From NCBI GenBank assembly GCA_032622095.1, contig CP136061.1, forward strand, positions 215,976,373 through 216,040,372: a DNA stretch of 64,000 bases, in the 5' to 3' direction. Origin of the DNA: Siphonodentalium dalli (lineage: Eukaryota; Mollusca; Scaphopoda; Gadilida; Siphonodentaliidae). The position numbers and the translations under genes were made by a program. Of the stretch, positions 1 to 11,899 are shown in pieces. A model generated the notes under the pieces. That model worked only from the letters and a program-made list of their open reading frames with translations, had not been told where the DNA came from and made no database searches. Each line of letters begins with the position of its first letter. The first letter of the stretch is position 1.

Positions 1-719
1 ACGTAACTTTTGCCACCGCAATGTGAATACTCGCCATGCTTTAATTTTCTAGATGGTCGCGATGATCATTTGCCAACAATCGTCCCGACGGCATTATTCA
101 TGACTTGCATTGCTGCAGTATGTTGTGCATCACTGATAATTTTGGATCGAGAAGAGATCGAGTTTCGACTTTTCCACATTTTAAACACGAAGTGAGAGAT
201 ATAAAATTTTGTTAGTGGCCTATTCATAATTCTTTGTATATAACACAGTCTGCTCCCTGCTATAATAATTTGTATAAACAATGCATACTGAATTGATCTC
301 TTAATAAAGACTAATTGTTTCATCATGCGAAGGTTACATAAATGACTATACCTCACTAGCGCGTGAAATGAAGCCGATAGCTATTAGTACATTGATTGCG
401 TGATACCCTTTCGGCACCAAATATCTGGTGGCCCGATATCTCAATAATGTCCACTCAATGATGTCAGAAACCTGCTATTGTAGGAGCTGTTGATGAAGAT
501 AAATATGACACCTGATCCACGAATTCATGTACCCACGAAATAGCCTTTTTATAAGAAACCATGAAAATTTAGGCCGACGAAAATAAAGCCAATCACAGTA
601 ATTCGTACAATTTTGACACTTAGAGAAGCAGATATGTAACATTATGAGGTGATGTATGCTGATAAGGTGGCATTCTTATTATGTCCCCGACACTCTGTGG
701 GAGAATTATGGGGTATATA
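1..719. other. no feature recognised
   Basis: AT-rich sequence with short overlapping open frames on both strands and no recognisable protein. Confidence 0.6.
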
Positions 720-1330
720 ATGGAGACCTCCGTCTGTCTGTAACAAACATTTCACAACACAGCTCAAGTATCAATAGTCCAATTTGGATGTCCTTTGGTA
801 TTCCTTTTTTTCCAGAGCTATGGCCCTTTGCTGGACTTAGTGTAAACGATCATTATGCTGTGGATGTCTTTATTATTGGATTTCGTTGCCCTTTGGCATG
901 GTGATAGTACACAGGTTGTGGCGAAAGGATATCCACATACTACCGGTTTTCGTCCATAATTTTTACAAGAGTTACAGCCCTTGTTTGACTTGGAAATTTG
1001 TGAATATTTTGTTCGAAAGAACACCTTAGCTTGTAACTAAGGCAAAGATTCAGTTGTGCTTTGGTGTGTTGATAGCTCAGCTTGGGGAAAGGATACCGAC
1101 TTACTACATGTTTCATCCATTCATTTTTACAAGAAATACAGCCCTTGTTTGAGCGAATTTTGTCTCTGTATGAAAGGGAAAGGATAACAATTTCTTGGAT
1201 TTGGAAAATAATTTTTTTTTTAATTCCATCCATGGGGGCATATTCCACGCTTGGCGTTGCACGTGTTAGTATATTATTGGTCACATCAGGCCTATATATC
1301 ATTCCCAATTCCTGTACAATGACAAAATGC
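720..1330. repeat. diverged ~155 bp tandem repeats (gagttatggccctt class)
   Basis: Three units recognisable by GAGCTATGGCCCTTTGCTGG (815), GAGTTACAGCCCTTGTTTG (970) and GAAATACAGCCCTTGTTTG (1132), each with upstream tracts such as CAGCTCAAGTATCAA. GTCTGTCTGT near 732 is typical of the left end of these elements. Confidence 0.6.
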
Positions 1331-2025
1331 ATGGAAATTCAATTCATTTCACATTCAGTATAAAATCCATCCATCCATATACTTATTAACGAGGAATGTT
1401 GTCATAATATTATCAGTAATTCTAATATCAGTACAAAATATGTGAACCTGTGTTCAAATATATTTTAGATGTAATTCAACAATCGAAGACAGTTGCACCA
1501 AGGACATGTACTGTTTTAATCAAACGGTAAAATTTTGTGTCATGTTGTGATCACTTATTTGCTTCAGATTACTCCCAGATTCCTCTGTCTCTGCCATCCA
1601 TAAACATTTACACCATTTCACTTCTAGCATAGAACACACTTTATACACATTCATTACGTGTGAGTAATGGGTATACTACACAGAAAAGGGTTAATCCGGT
1701 CAATCATCCACCATACAATGTCATGTGTATGAATACTTCTCAAGGCGTTCTACACATAGTTGTAACTTAAAAGTAATTATAATTGTGACGTCTGGAACTT
1801 ATGTGACGGCTTTTTTTTACCTTGTTTTGGCTGTAACTGGCCACCCAGTAGCAATACTCTTATCGATATAGGATGGACATTTATGAATCTATCAAAGAGA
1901 TTTAATAGCCAAAAAGGGAAAACTTTTCGTATTAAGACATTCCAAGACTGGAATGTTGAGACTGGAATGTTGGGTCTAACTCTGATTCTGATATTTATAT
2001 TTTCTCTAGTCAATGGCACTATCAT
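1331..2025. other. no feature recognised
   Basis: Non-coding by appearance; only a short doubled GACTGGAATGTTG near 1950. Confidence 0.6.
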
Positions 2026-2495
2026 GTGACTATCACCACAGGCCCCTGGGGAAAAATAGCAGCGAAACCAATATATACTATACCAGTGACAATGTTTACA
2101 AGTCTGATTTTGGGAAAAAACAAGCCATCTTTTATATTTCTCATAGATTCTCAAAATCTTTCAACTCAGTCACAATATATTTCGGTGTGTCTAATTGGAC
2201 ATGAAATTTTCTTTCTTTTGGTGTATTATTCCATTGAATCAAATTAAGGGAAGTCGAGACATGGTACCGAAAACTTGCAATATCTAGCAGAAATTTGGGA
2301 GTAAAACAGGTCGTCAGTCTGCCTAATATCCTCAATAATTCAACAATGAAATATATTGTGACTGAGAAGAAAGATTTTGGGAATCTATGAGAAATATGAT
2401 AGATGGTGTGTTTTCCAAAAATTGGACTTGTGAACCTTGTCACTGTTACAGTATATATTGGTATATCTGGTAATTTCCCCCAGGGGCATGTGACT
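2026..2495. mobile_element. foldback element, ~155 bp arms
   Basis: 2026-2180 and about 2340-2495 are diverged inverted repeats (CCAATATATACTATACCAGT against ACTGTTACAGTATATATTGG; TTCTCATAGATTCTCAAAAT against ATTTTGGGAATCTATGAGAA). No coding. Confidence 0.75.
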
Positions 2496-2549
2496 CACCT
2501 CAGGTCCCTGACACAAAATTAGTCGTAACACTAAAAGCCAGCATAGGCC

Positions 2550-2692
2550 AAATTCGGGACCGATTTTCAAGCTTGATTTGGTTAGAGGGACATCTCATTT
2601 TGATAAGAAATGAGAATTTGTTCATTGAGATAAGCACATATGAAGCAATGAACACTCATACTGAGTCTGTGCCTCCACAACTCGGATATATA
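2550..2692. mobile_element. SINE body fragment
   Basis: ATTCGGGACCGATTTTCAAG through GAGTCTGTGCCTCCA matches the body of the SINE at 63716-63870 (GATAAGAAATGAGAATTTG, ATGAAGCAATGAACACTCAT). The tRNA-like head is absent. Confidence 0.8.
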
Positions 2693-2857
2693 CATAAGAC
2701 AAGGTTCTAAACTCTTCGAATTGAGAATTTCCATCTGTCCCCCAAATGTGACCAGCAGAAATGCAATAATAGAGTCTTGTTCGACCACTTTTTAGCTCAC
2801 CTGAGACGAATTCTCCGGTGGAGCTATAGTCATCACTTCTCATCTCCAAAAATTAAC

Positions 2858-2990
2858 AAACTTCAAAAATCGATATCTGATCACTCTGAGCTTTGATGGG
2901 TTGGTTCCTCGACTCAAATCAAATATTTTTTACCCCCAAAGCCAAAGAAATGTAATTTAGGAGCGTCTAATCGGATTAAGTACCTTTAAT
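2858..2990. mobile_element. half copy of the AGGTACTCAATCCGATC MITE
   Basis: Right half only: AACTTCAAAAATCGATATC through GGATTAAGTACCTTTAA. The left half is missing. Confidence 0.75.
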
Positions 2991-3749
2991 GAATATGACT
3001 ATCCCATTATCATTTTGTTTGTATATTGCTTCATTTCTGGTCATGGTTTTGAGGACATGGGTGAGTTAGGAACCTTGTCTTATTTATAGGTACTTTTAGT
3101 GTTATGACTAATTTTGTGTCAGGATCTGTGACTATCATGTGACATTGATGCCTGCTTGCATAAAATTGTGTTACTTTCTTAATTAATTGAACAATAAGTT
3201 ATTGTCAAGATGGTAGTTTAATACTTTTAATTGTGATAATACTTGCTCACATTCAGTTTAACATTTCATATTATTGTATGATACTATTCTTGGTTTAAAA
3301 AGTTTCATTTTTTATCACAATTTCTCAATGTAGACCATGCAAAAAACAGTACTTCATGTTTCCTATTCAGGATAGAAGCACACTCAAGGTTTAAAATATG
3401 TGCACTAAATACTGCAGGTGTGGTTTTCAAAATCGATCATCTGCCTCGCATATAAATGTATAATAGTCTTATGTCACAAGCTTATATGAGACAGAGGAAT
3501 CTTGGCCTATCAGATGCATTGCAGTCAATGTGCTTGCGTTTTATTCTGTCATATATTAGTTGTATTGATCGGTATCTATTTTGTTTTTAATTTTATCATC
3601 ATTTAGTCCAATATCACAGTATGCCTGTCAGTAATTTTTATTTACCGTTAAAGTTAAGCCAGGCCAATTTAATAACTTGAAATACGAACTTGGAGAATGA
3701 AAATCTGTGAGAATTTTCATCGACGTGGTTGCAATGTGATATAGAATGA
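2991..3749. other. no feature recognised
   Basis: AT-rich. TGACTATCATGTGAC near 3130 recalls the end of the foldback at 2026. Confidence 0.6.
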
Positions 3750-3955
3750 TTAACTCTTTCACGACAGGAGCCTCACTAAATGTGCAGCATTAAGTATCCT
3801 GTGCCAATGCATTCTCTTATATATGCGAGTCTCCCAGGGAGACTCACATAAAAGAATGCACTGGCTTACGAGGTCAAGGTAAATGTTTTTAGGCCAATGT
3901 ATTATCTTATATATGCAAGGCTCCCTATGTGAGACTCGCAAATATAAGCTACAGC
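3750..3955. mobile_element. CCCTTTCATGAC TTAA MITE, 3'-truncated
   Basis: TTAACTCTTTCACGACAGGAG, GTGCAGCATTAA, then two hairpin modules (CCAATGCATTCTCTTATATA ... CATAAAAGAATGCACTGG; second near 3895-3950). No right terminus. Confidence 0.75.
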
Positions 3956-4132
3956 TAGTTTGAACATTGTCTTTGACTGAGCTTTGGTTCCATTGCCCCC
4001 TGTATATGTGCATTGACATAAGTCAGCATGTATGTATCCATGGGGCAACTTAAATCATGAGATTTGTGTCCACGATCATGCGGACGGGAGATCAGGTGTG
4101 AAATTGTGAGTCTCACGTCAAAATCGTGAGAG

Positions 4133-4971
4133 TTAGAGGCCCACTTAATTTTCAAATCTCAGTGACTTGATATACGGTTTTAATAACAATCTATGCCATG
4201 AAATATGATTAAAATACTATAATTCATCATTATTTGAAACATCTGTGTCTCAGAAGATGCCCCCACAGAGAAATAGGAAACTGCTGAAGACTTCCCCCCT
4301 CTGGCACCCAGAATGCAACAGAATTCAAACTTTTTCAATGAAAGGGGAAGAACTCTATCTTTAATATATAGAGTTATTCCCCCATCATTGAAACTAATAC
4401 TGATTTTTACTTCAATCTTGATGACAAAACGCATTGGCAACTCAACAAAAGCAACATGTCCACAGTTTATTACACCGGATAAGTTGATAATACAATGTTT
4501 TGGAGCTTCCTCTTTCAAATGGTATATAACATGGCATATATCTTATATAAAGTAATCTGGGGGTTCATGGTATATAACATGGCATATATTTTATATAAAG
4601 TAATCTGGGGGTTCATGGTATATAACATGGCATATATTTTATATAAAGTAATCTGGGGGTTCATGGTATATAGCATGGCATATATTTTATATAAAGTAAT
4701 CTGGGGGTTCATGGTATATAACATGGCATATATTTTATATAAAGTAATCTGGGGGTTCATGGTATATAACATGGCATATATTTTATATAAAGTAATCTGG
4801 GGGTTCATGGTATATAACATGGCATATATTTTATATAAAGTAATCTGGGGGTTCATGGTATATAACATGGCATATATTTTATATAAAGTAATCTGGGGGT
4901 TCATGGTATATAACATGGCATATATTTTATATAAAGTAATCTGGGGGTTCGAAATTTAAGTGGACCTTTAA
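4133..4971. mobile_element. TTAA-flanked MITE (AGGCCCACTT ends), expanded copy
   Basis: Ends are inverted: AGGCCCACTTAATTTTC at the left and GAAATTTAAGTGGACCT at the right, flanked by TTAG and TTAA. The body aligns in reverse orientation with the intact copy at 51661-52129 (AGAATGCAACAGAATTC, ACAGTTTATTACACCGGATA). The right part is replaced by a 48-bp tandem array that is single-copy in the other element. Confidence 0.85.
4521..4952. repeat. 48-bp minisatellite, nine copies
   Basis: Nine consecutive 48-bp units starting GGTATATAACATGGCATATA, nearly identical: one TAGC variant, one TCTT in the first unit and GA in place of AT at the very end. Because 48 is divisible by three, both strands stay open (16-residue repeats); this is not evidence of coding. 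Confidence 0.97.
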
Positions 4972-5450
4972 CAGCATGTCTGCATCTTCCAACAGATTTA
5001 TTCCAATAATTTTTTATTGATAATAATATCCCCTGCTTTCATGATCTTTAGACTGAAATTTATTTGATGCCATGCTGTCAAAACATTACGTCAATTTTGG
5101 GTGTGTTTGTACAGTAAATATAGCATTTTGCCGAAATGGACCGACAGTTACCGAAATCTGGAAAATGCGATATAACGTCAGAGCAACTTTGCCTCGTGAT
5201 GGGATTTTTTTCCCCAATTTTTCGGGAATTATTATCAGCAGGTTCGTCATTCAAGTTATTAAATTGGTCTCGCCTATCTTATTTATATTCTGTAAGTAAA
5301 TTCATTGATGTTTCACTCTTTGCTTCACGTACGTATCTAAACACATCAAATTAAGTATAAGTTCCCCCTCACATATCTTATTGCCCTGTATTTCAGGAGT
5401 CGTGAGGTGGTTGCCTATAGATTTTACATTCATAACCAGTTTCGTATTAT
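4972..5450. other. no feature recognised
   Basis: Short open frames only, none with protein-like motifs. Confidence 0.6.
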
Positions 5451-5669
5451 TCCTTCCATGACGGAGCTTCCTGAAATTTTTCAAAAAACCCTGTGCCAAT
5501 GCATTCTCTTATATATGTGAGTTTCTCATAGGGAACCTTGATATATAAGAGAATACATTGGCCTAACAATATTTAACTTGACCTTGTAAGCCAATGCATT
5601 CTCTTATATATGTGAGGCTCCCTATGGGAGACTCACATATATATAAGAGAATGCACTTGCCCAAGATCT
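5451..5669. mobile_element. CCCTTTCATGAC MITE, 3' end missing
   Basis: Starts CCTTCCATGACGGAGCTTCC, with two facing hairpin modules at about 5492-5565 and 5591-5662. It is cut where the TA-type MITE copy 1 begins. Confidence 0.75.
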
Positions 5670-5670
5670 G

Positions 5671-5757
5671 GCAACAAGCCATATTTCCGACTAAATCCTG
5701 AAAAAAATTCCCATAATTCTGCTGTGGTTAAAGGGTCATATACTTCGGGCATTACTG
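5671..5757. mobile_element. palindromic TA-type MITE, copy 1 (right arm only)
   Basis: CAACAAGCCATATTTCCGAC through GGGCATTACTG followed by TA. The left arm is missing at the junction with the preceding MITE. Confidence 0.75.
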
Positions 5758-5879
5758 TAAATTGCTAGATTCTCATCCAACCTTTTTTTTTCATTAGTAC
5801 TTATTTTTTCTTATTTTATATGTTTTATTTTGCCAACCTGAATAATCATGGCCAGTTCCGGAAATTGAAGCAGTACATA

Positions 5880-6053
5880 CAGTAATGCCCTAATTAATCG
5901 ACTTCTTAACCACAGCAGAATTATGGGTAACTTTTCATGATTTAGTCGGAAATATGGCTTGTTGCCATTCGTCGGCCATATTTCCAACTAAATCCTGAAA
6001 AGTTATCCATAATTCTGCTGTGGTTAAGGAGTTGATTATTTAGGGCATTACTG
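5880..6053. mobile_element. palindromic TA-type MITE, copy 2
   Basis: TA, CAGTAATGCCCTAATTAATC ... GATTATTTAGGGCATTACTG, TA. Arms pair almost completely; the centre is shortened to CATTCGTCGG. Confidence 0.9.
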
Positions 6054-6170
6054 TATCTATCAAACCCACTGGTTTTTGCAATGTTTTCCTTTTACATTTT
6101 TAACTTTTAGCATTGATAGAGTTATTAACCACTCATCTGTGTAAATTGTAACATGTGTTACTATGCTACA

Positions 6171-6701
6171 TAGTCCATGAGCCAGGACCGAGAATGGTAC
6201 CATTTTGGTGGGCAAATTCTATCAATATTTTTCTCAAATCTTATAATCTGAAGTTTATCTGAGTGCTGGGGCGCACTGTGGCAGTGTAGCTTAGTGTGCA
6301 AAATTTGTGTTTCCATGGCAACGGAGGGTCTTTTTGGCCAGCATAAAAATATTTTGGTCAATGGCCTTGACCTTTGTATATGACCTTGACCCCTAGAGTT
6401 GAAATCACCAGGTGTCAAATGAAAGCCCACCAAGGGTAGCACCCCATATCAATGCCAAAAGATAGAGTTACTGCATTTAACGTTCTTGGTATTGACCATT
6501 ATATCTGATTATATGCATATTTTTTATACCTGCCAAAAAAGACCTCCGTTGCCATGGAAACGCGCATTTCCACACAAAGCTACACTGCCCCAGTGTGCCC
6601 CAGCACTGACATAAACTTCAGATTATGAGCTTTGAGAAAACTTTTGGTAGAATTTGCCCACCAAATTGGTACCATTTTCGGGGAGCCTGGCTCATGGACT
6701 A
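6171..6701. mobile_element. foldback element, ~165 bp arms
   Basis: Starts TAGTCCATGAGCCAGG, ends CCTGGCTCATGGACTA. Arms pair through TTTCCATGGCAACGGAGG / CCTCCGTTGCCATGGAAA. Spacer about 200 bp. Confidence 0.8.
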
Positions 6702-6849
6702 ACATGTATGTGATCCAAACCTACGGTACATGTTTTAGATCTCAACTCAACTTGGAGAAAATCCTGTAAACAATCGCCGATGGTCAGGACAAGCCCTGCT
6801 CTGTGTGGGTCACCGATGCACATAATTGGCTTCAATCAAGCCTGCAAAT

Positions 6850-7249
6850 AGTGTGTCTGTCATTTGCAGAGGGTGAGTTTAGTGAAGCTATCCTGCACAG
6901 CGGGCCAGCATCACTAATTTCACCCTCTGGGGACCTCATTCTGCTTAGGCCTCATCTTCTGGGAAGTATTTATTGTCTCAAATTAACATTGTTTCAGTTA
7001 CTTTTTCTCTTCTGGGAAGTTTCTATATCTTTTAATTTGCAGAAGATAAAATGCATAAAAACCGTGAATAATGGGTGAATATCACCAACTTCAACTGGGG
7101 AACTTCAATCTGATCCTAGGTCTCCCATAGCAGTTGAGGCCTAAGCAGAATGAGGATCCCAGGGGGTGAATTTGGTGATGCTAGCCTGCCATGAGGGATG
7201 GCGTCACTAAATTCACCCTCTGGGGACCTCATTCTACAAATGGCAGACA
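6850..7249. mobile_element. double-hairpin gaggtccc element, copy 1
   Basis: Inverted ends GTGTGTCTGTCATTTGCAGA and TACAAATGGCAGACACAC. Each end carries a hairpin built from GTGAATTTAGTGAAGCTA against its inverse CACTAAATTCACCCTC, within GGGGACCTCATTCTGC. Centre: CTTCAACTGGGGAACTTC. No coding frame. Confidence 0.8.
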
Positions 7250-7261
7250 CACTATTTCCAG

Positions 7262-7680
7262 AATTGGCTTCAATCAACATAAGATCTTTTCACACAGACA
7301 AATTCCATTTTTCTATTGCCTGCAATTTAAAAACTTGGCACATATATCAACCAGCATGGGAACCTGCGATTTTGAGTTTGGTCTGAGTTATTGCCATTTT
7401 TTCGAAATAGAATCGTACATCCTGGGACGAATCTTTTGTCCGAGCCTGTATTTCGTCATTTTCCAGGCATTTTATTAATAACTTAGCACGGATGTCAACC
7501 AGCATGTGAACCAATGTAAACCTGTGATTTTGAGTTCAGTCAAGAGACATTTTGGCAGAGTTATTGCCATTTTTCGACACAGAATCATACATCCTGGGAT
7601 GCATCTTTGTCCGAACTTGTATTCTTAGAATTTTGTTGATATTGTGTCAATTTGAGGTTATATTTTGACTTTTAAGAGTT
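7262..7680. repeat. two ~174 bp tandem units
   Basis: GAGTTATTGCCATTTTTTCG and ACATCCTGGGACGAATCTTT near 7385-7435 recur near 7560-7605; AACCAGCATG repeats likewise. Confidence 0.65.
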
Positions 7681-9039
7681 TTTTTCAGATTTGGTTATTT
7701 GTTTGCAGCTCAGTTATAAGACAATGCACAAGTATTCATTCCGTATAATATATTTCTATAAACCTCTGCTCCAAATGAAGCCACTGTGTCAGGGGACTCT
7801 GTGGCCGAGTAGCCTTTTATTGAACTACTATAGTGCCCCGAGTTAAAATGTTTTTAATTCCACTATTGTGATGTTCAAATAGTAAACATATTCAATGTTT
7901 TATTTAAAATATTGATCCTCTTTTTCAAGTTGGTTCCATGTGACAAAATTGGATAAAACACGTAAGCCAATGGCAATTTTCATGGACATGGCTATGTTTT
8001 GCCAAACTCCATGCAGGGTTTACCTCCCTTGATGACTCAGTAATACCGCTGCAACCGCGACATTTCACCCACATTTGGTGGACTTCCGCGAAAATAAGAT
8101 ATATACTAAACGAACAGATCAACATGCTGCTCTTGTTAAGCATACAAAACATTGAACAAAATTTGTATCAATTTTGAACCTTAAGTTTGAAAAGTCCCAC
8201 TAAAACCGAAGAACTATATTTCGAAACGGTGTGATTCGGTTCTCCGATTATTTTATCAACACAAAAGTCAAAACGCACATGGACGACAATGTCACGACAA
8301 CACGCATGGCAAGTCAGAAACAAGAGTTCTAATTTGCTCCAATTTTGACGAGTTGCTTGCAAAAATCGTCAACAAAACTAACGCTCTGATCCTCTATTCT
8401 GTCATTAAGTTTTTAGTGCGGGAATCGTTCTCAAAGCACATAGGAAATTTGACTTTGGGGAGATCGTTTTCGCCATTTTGTTCAGAAAACCCCGCGCTAA
8501 ATATAGAAACGGAAACTAGTACCCAGCCGGGGACAGAGTCAGAAAGGAAGTATGACTGGTGCGCTCTGGTAGAGATTGATGTTTTGCATGAAAACAATAG
8601 TCGAAGTTGATATAAACCAGTTTCCAGTTGCTGTTGGTCTTTTTGAAAGGGCGATGAACAGCCGATGGAGACTGTGCAAAAAAAAAAAATTATGGGTGGC
8701 CTGTTTTTGGAGGATCTGTCATTTAGGGGAAACAACCAACACTATTTTTATTAGGCCTTTCACACAGTGCAGCAGGTGCCATTGTTTCATCATGTCTTGT
8801 CTCTTTTCAGTCTATTTACTGTGAGAGGTCATATACAGTTCAGCGGGTGCCAGACACAAACTTACTATTTATAATCGGGGCACTAGATTGTCAATGTGGT
8901 CTCTATGAAACAGATGATCCATTTGAAATACAGAAGACAGAGATACAATATATCCTTTCATGAAGCCATGCCCACATAATTATTTGAAATTCTAGCTGAG
9001 GTTGAAATGTTTTTCATGCCTGGTTCTGCGACAATTTCC
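7681..9039. other. no gene recognised; slightly GC-richer at 8200-8720
   Basis: 8394-8735 is open for 113 codons on the minus strand and the plus strand is open at 8353-8610, but neither translation resembles a known domain. A poly-A run lies near 8679. Could be a promoter or UTR segment of an unseen gene. Confidence 0.4.
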
Positions 9040-9420
9040 ATTTATTTTTGGACTTTTCCTAGTATGCAATTTTCAGAAATTGTGGAAAATGACCACGGGA
9101 ATGTCCTTAGTGAAACAGGACATAAGTTTGGGCCGAAAACAGGCAAAGTTCGAAAATAAACGGAAATAGTCCCGAATAAGTTCAGAATTGTAAGTGGCCA
9201 CCTGGGCCGAAAATTACTTGGGTCGAGTTTCAAAAAGTGGTCCGAAAATGAGTTGCCTCTCTGCTTGGTCGAGAACATTTTTGAAATGTGGCAAATGACC
9301 CCAAATTTGTGTGTGGCCACCTGGGTGAAATATTTAGGGCCGAAAATATGTCAATGGTCAAGCACAATCAACTTTTGGTCGACTTTCAATTGAGGTCACT
9401 GAAGCCAGTTCAAGGAACAT
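9040..9420. repeat. weak tandem repeat, ~120 bp
   Basis: AGTGGCCACCTGGGCCGAAAAT (9191) and TGTGGCCACCTGGGTGAAAT (9311) with repeated GGCCGAAAA motifs. Degenerate; no gene seen. Confidence 0.4.
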
Positions 9421-9844
9421 GCACTTATTTATCCCTCCTCTAATTAATTCCGATATGGAAAACATCCTTCTGATCGATGAGAGGGGTATTTTTGACCTGA
9501 TTTTCGACATGTTTTATGGCCCTTGTTCATGGTTTTAAGACCGATAGAACGCTAACTCAATAATTTTTGGTATAATAGTTGTCTACTCAGTATATTTCTC
9601 ATGTGTACAGCTTTCTTCACAGCATGAACTACATTTAAATTCAACATGGTCGACTTTTAGAATTTTGCTGATTTTGGGGTTTCCGGATGGTCACTTCAGT
9701 ATTTGGATTCCTACCTGCCCATGACTGAATTTGCACTATGGGGGTATATGCCAGCACCAGCGGTGTAAGCTATTGTTATTTTTATATATATTGTTAGGCA
9801 AATAATTTTTGTTATACAATTACAAAATTTTGAGTTAACACTGA

Positions 9845-10075
9845 ACCGTTTCATGACTGGACTTTTTCGAAAACCCTGCGCCAATGCATTCTCTGATATA
9901 TGCGTCTGCCATAGGGAGCTTTGCATATATAAAAGAATATATTGGCCTAACATCATTTTCCTTGACATTGTAAGCCAGTGCATTGCTCCCTATGGGAGAC
10001 TCATGTGTATAAGAGAATGCATTGGAACAGGATATTTAATGCTGCATCAGTGCTGCTCCCATCATTAAAAGGGTA
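9845..10075. mobile_element. CCCTTTCATGAC MITE
   Basis: Left ACCGTTTCATGACTGG, right GCTGCTCCCATCATTAAAAGGGT; two hairpin modules (9881-9950 and 9971-10026) with internal losses. Confidence 0.75.
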
Positions 10076-10182
10076 ATTAATAATTTTTTTAGTTCCCTTA
10101 ACCATTATCACATAGCAAAGAAGAGGAGTGTGCAAATTTCCAGAAGAGAAACAGTGAGAGAATGAGTATGCATTCACAGAAA

Positions 10183-10350
10183 GGTTACTGTCGTGCCTCC
10201 TCTCATGAAGTGAGTATTATTAAAGGTTACTGTCGTGCCTCCTCTCATGAAGTGAGTATTATTAAAGGGTACTGTCGTGCCTCCTCTCATGAAGTGAGTA
10301 TTTTTTAAGGGTACTGTCGTGCCTCTGATGATGAAGTGAGTATTTTTTAA
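10183..10350. repeat. 42-bp minisatellite, four copies
   Basis: Units start GGTTACTGTCGTGCCTCCTC or GGGTACTGTC and end GTGAGTATTATTAAA or TTTTTTAA. The last unit's TTAA is where the following MITE starts. The open minus-strand frame across it is a by-product of the period. Confidence 0.95.
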
Positions 10351-10577
10351 CCCTTTACCCAACAAACCGGCCAAAACCGGCCAAATAAAGCTTCAACAGC
10401 CTAAAATATCTTCGGTCTGTCTCAATAGAACCATACAAATATGGATATCATTGGAACCGGCTCCTTGACCACATTGTGATAGTTACAGTTATGCCCTGTG
10501 CCAATGCATTCTCTTATATATGCGAGTCGACCATAGGTCGCCTCGCATATATAAGAGAATGCATTGGCCTAAAAAAA
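10347..10577. mobile_element. left part of the CCCTTTACCCAACA TTAA MITE
   Basis: Begins at the TTAA closing the 42-bp array, carries the tandem ACCGGCCAAA ACCGGCCAAA and the first ~70-nt hairpin, then stops at GGCCTAAAAAAA and is replaced by the 10580 element. Nearly identical to 35209-35437. Confidence 0.85.
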
Positions 10578-10579
10578 TA

Positions 10580-10981
10580 GTGTGTCTGACATTAGCAGAA
10601 TGAGGTCCCAGAGGTTGAATTTAGTGATGCTAGCAGCACCAAATTCACCCTCTGGGGTCATCATTCTGCTTTGGCCTCATCTTCTGGGAAGTATCTATTG
10701 TCTTAAGTTAACATTGTTTTTAGTTGTATTTTCCCTTGTGTTCAGTGTCTATATCCCTTAATTTGCAGAAGATAAAATGCATAATCGAGGTGAATAATGG
10801 GGTGAATATCACCAACTTCAACTGGAGAACTTCAATCTGATCCTAGTTCTCCCATCGTAGTTGAGGCCTGATCATAATGAGGTTCCCAAATGGGTGAATT
10901 TGGTGATGCTAGCACGCCGTGTGGGATAGCGACACTAAATTCGCCCTCTGGGGACCTCATTCAGCAAATGTCAGACACAAT
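10580..10981. mobile_element. double-hairpin gaggtccc element, copy 2
   Basis: Same plan as 6850-7249: GTGTGTCTGACATTAGCAG at the left, GCAAATGTCAGACACAAT at the right. The centre matches copy 1 almost base for base (GATAAAATGCATAA, ACTTCAATCTGATCCTAG). Confidence 0.8.
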
Positions 10982-11260
10982 ATTTCCAGACTTGAAGTTT
11001 GCAACATCAGACATTATCATTATGAATGGAAAATATTTTATAGATACCATAATATCTCCCATACATAGATAAACGATCTAGTGAGTATATAATCCATCAG
11101 AGAATCAAATTTCTATGTTTGTACTCAATAAAACTGTCTGTCTAAGATGTCAGAGAAATAACCATTACTTAAATAATTTTTGTCATGATAATACAAGTGC
11201 AGGACATATTGAATTCATATTTAGTCCTTTATAGTCATTTATTAAATCTTTGTTGTTGTG

Positions 11261-11681
11261 AATATGTGACCCGCCATATCAAATCCAGTCGGAAGTCGGG
11301 ATTTTTTTACCCTGTGCCAATGCATTCTCTTATATATGAGAGTCGACCATAGGTCGCCTCGCATAAAATTCTTGTATTCTTTAACAATTTTATAATTTCA
11401 CCCATACAGAGCCCCAGACAAACATGAGCAGACGACACTCTTCTATATGCTTCTATATATGTGTGGGGCTCCCTGCAGGGTAATGGATGTTTTTTATTTT
11501 ATGTCCTAAAAATTGTCAGAAACATTTATTTTAAAAAAATGATAAAAAATTGTTAGGCCAATGCATTCTCTTATATATGAGAGGCGACCTATGGTCGACT
11601 CGCATATATAAGAGAATGCATTGGCACAAGGTAAAAAAAATCCCAACTTCCGACTGGATTTGATATGGCGGGTAACATATT
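11261..11681. mobile_element. TIR element carrying the hairpin module (ACCCGCCATATC ends)
   Basis: Inverted ends AATATGTGACCCGCCATATC and GATATGGCGGGTAACATATT; arms continue through CAAATCCAGTCGGAAGT and GGGATTTTTTTACC. Just inside are copies of the same hairpin module seen in the TTAA families (11311-11360 partial, 11557-11630 full). The termini are unrelated to CCCTTT. Confidence 0.8.
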
Positions 11682-11899
11682 ATGAGTGACTATGTTGTCA
11701 GCTGGAATGTTTTCAGCCTTCAAAGCTCTGTATGATATTGTATCTCAGACATTACGGATTTGTTCAGCCTTCAAAGACATTACAAAGAGATGTATGTTAA
11801 AGGTTGCCTATATAGAAGTGTGTGTATTTTTTTGTCTCCCCGAAAATAGAATTTTCATGGGACTATAGAAATGAAATGGGGTCCATTGGTCTTCCATCC

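Noticed and set aside
4495-4959. 154-codon plus-strand and 133-codon minus-strand open frames with 16-residue repeats
   Set aside because: Both strands are open at once because a 48-bp non-coding unit is repeated in phase with codons; the same sequence is a single-copy part of a MITE elsewhere.
8394-8735. 113-codon minus-strand frame
   Set aside because: Composition is unremarkable, no motif, and an overlapping plus-strand frame is equally open.
10174-10374. repetitive 66-codon minus-strand frame
   Set aside because: Produced by the 42-bp repeat (a multiple of three).
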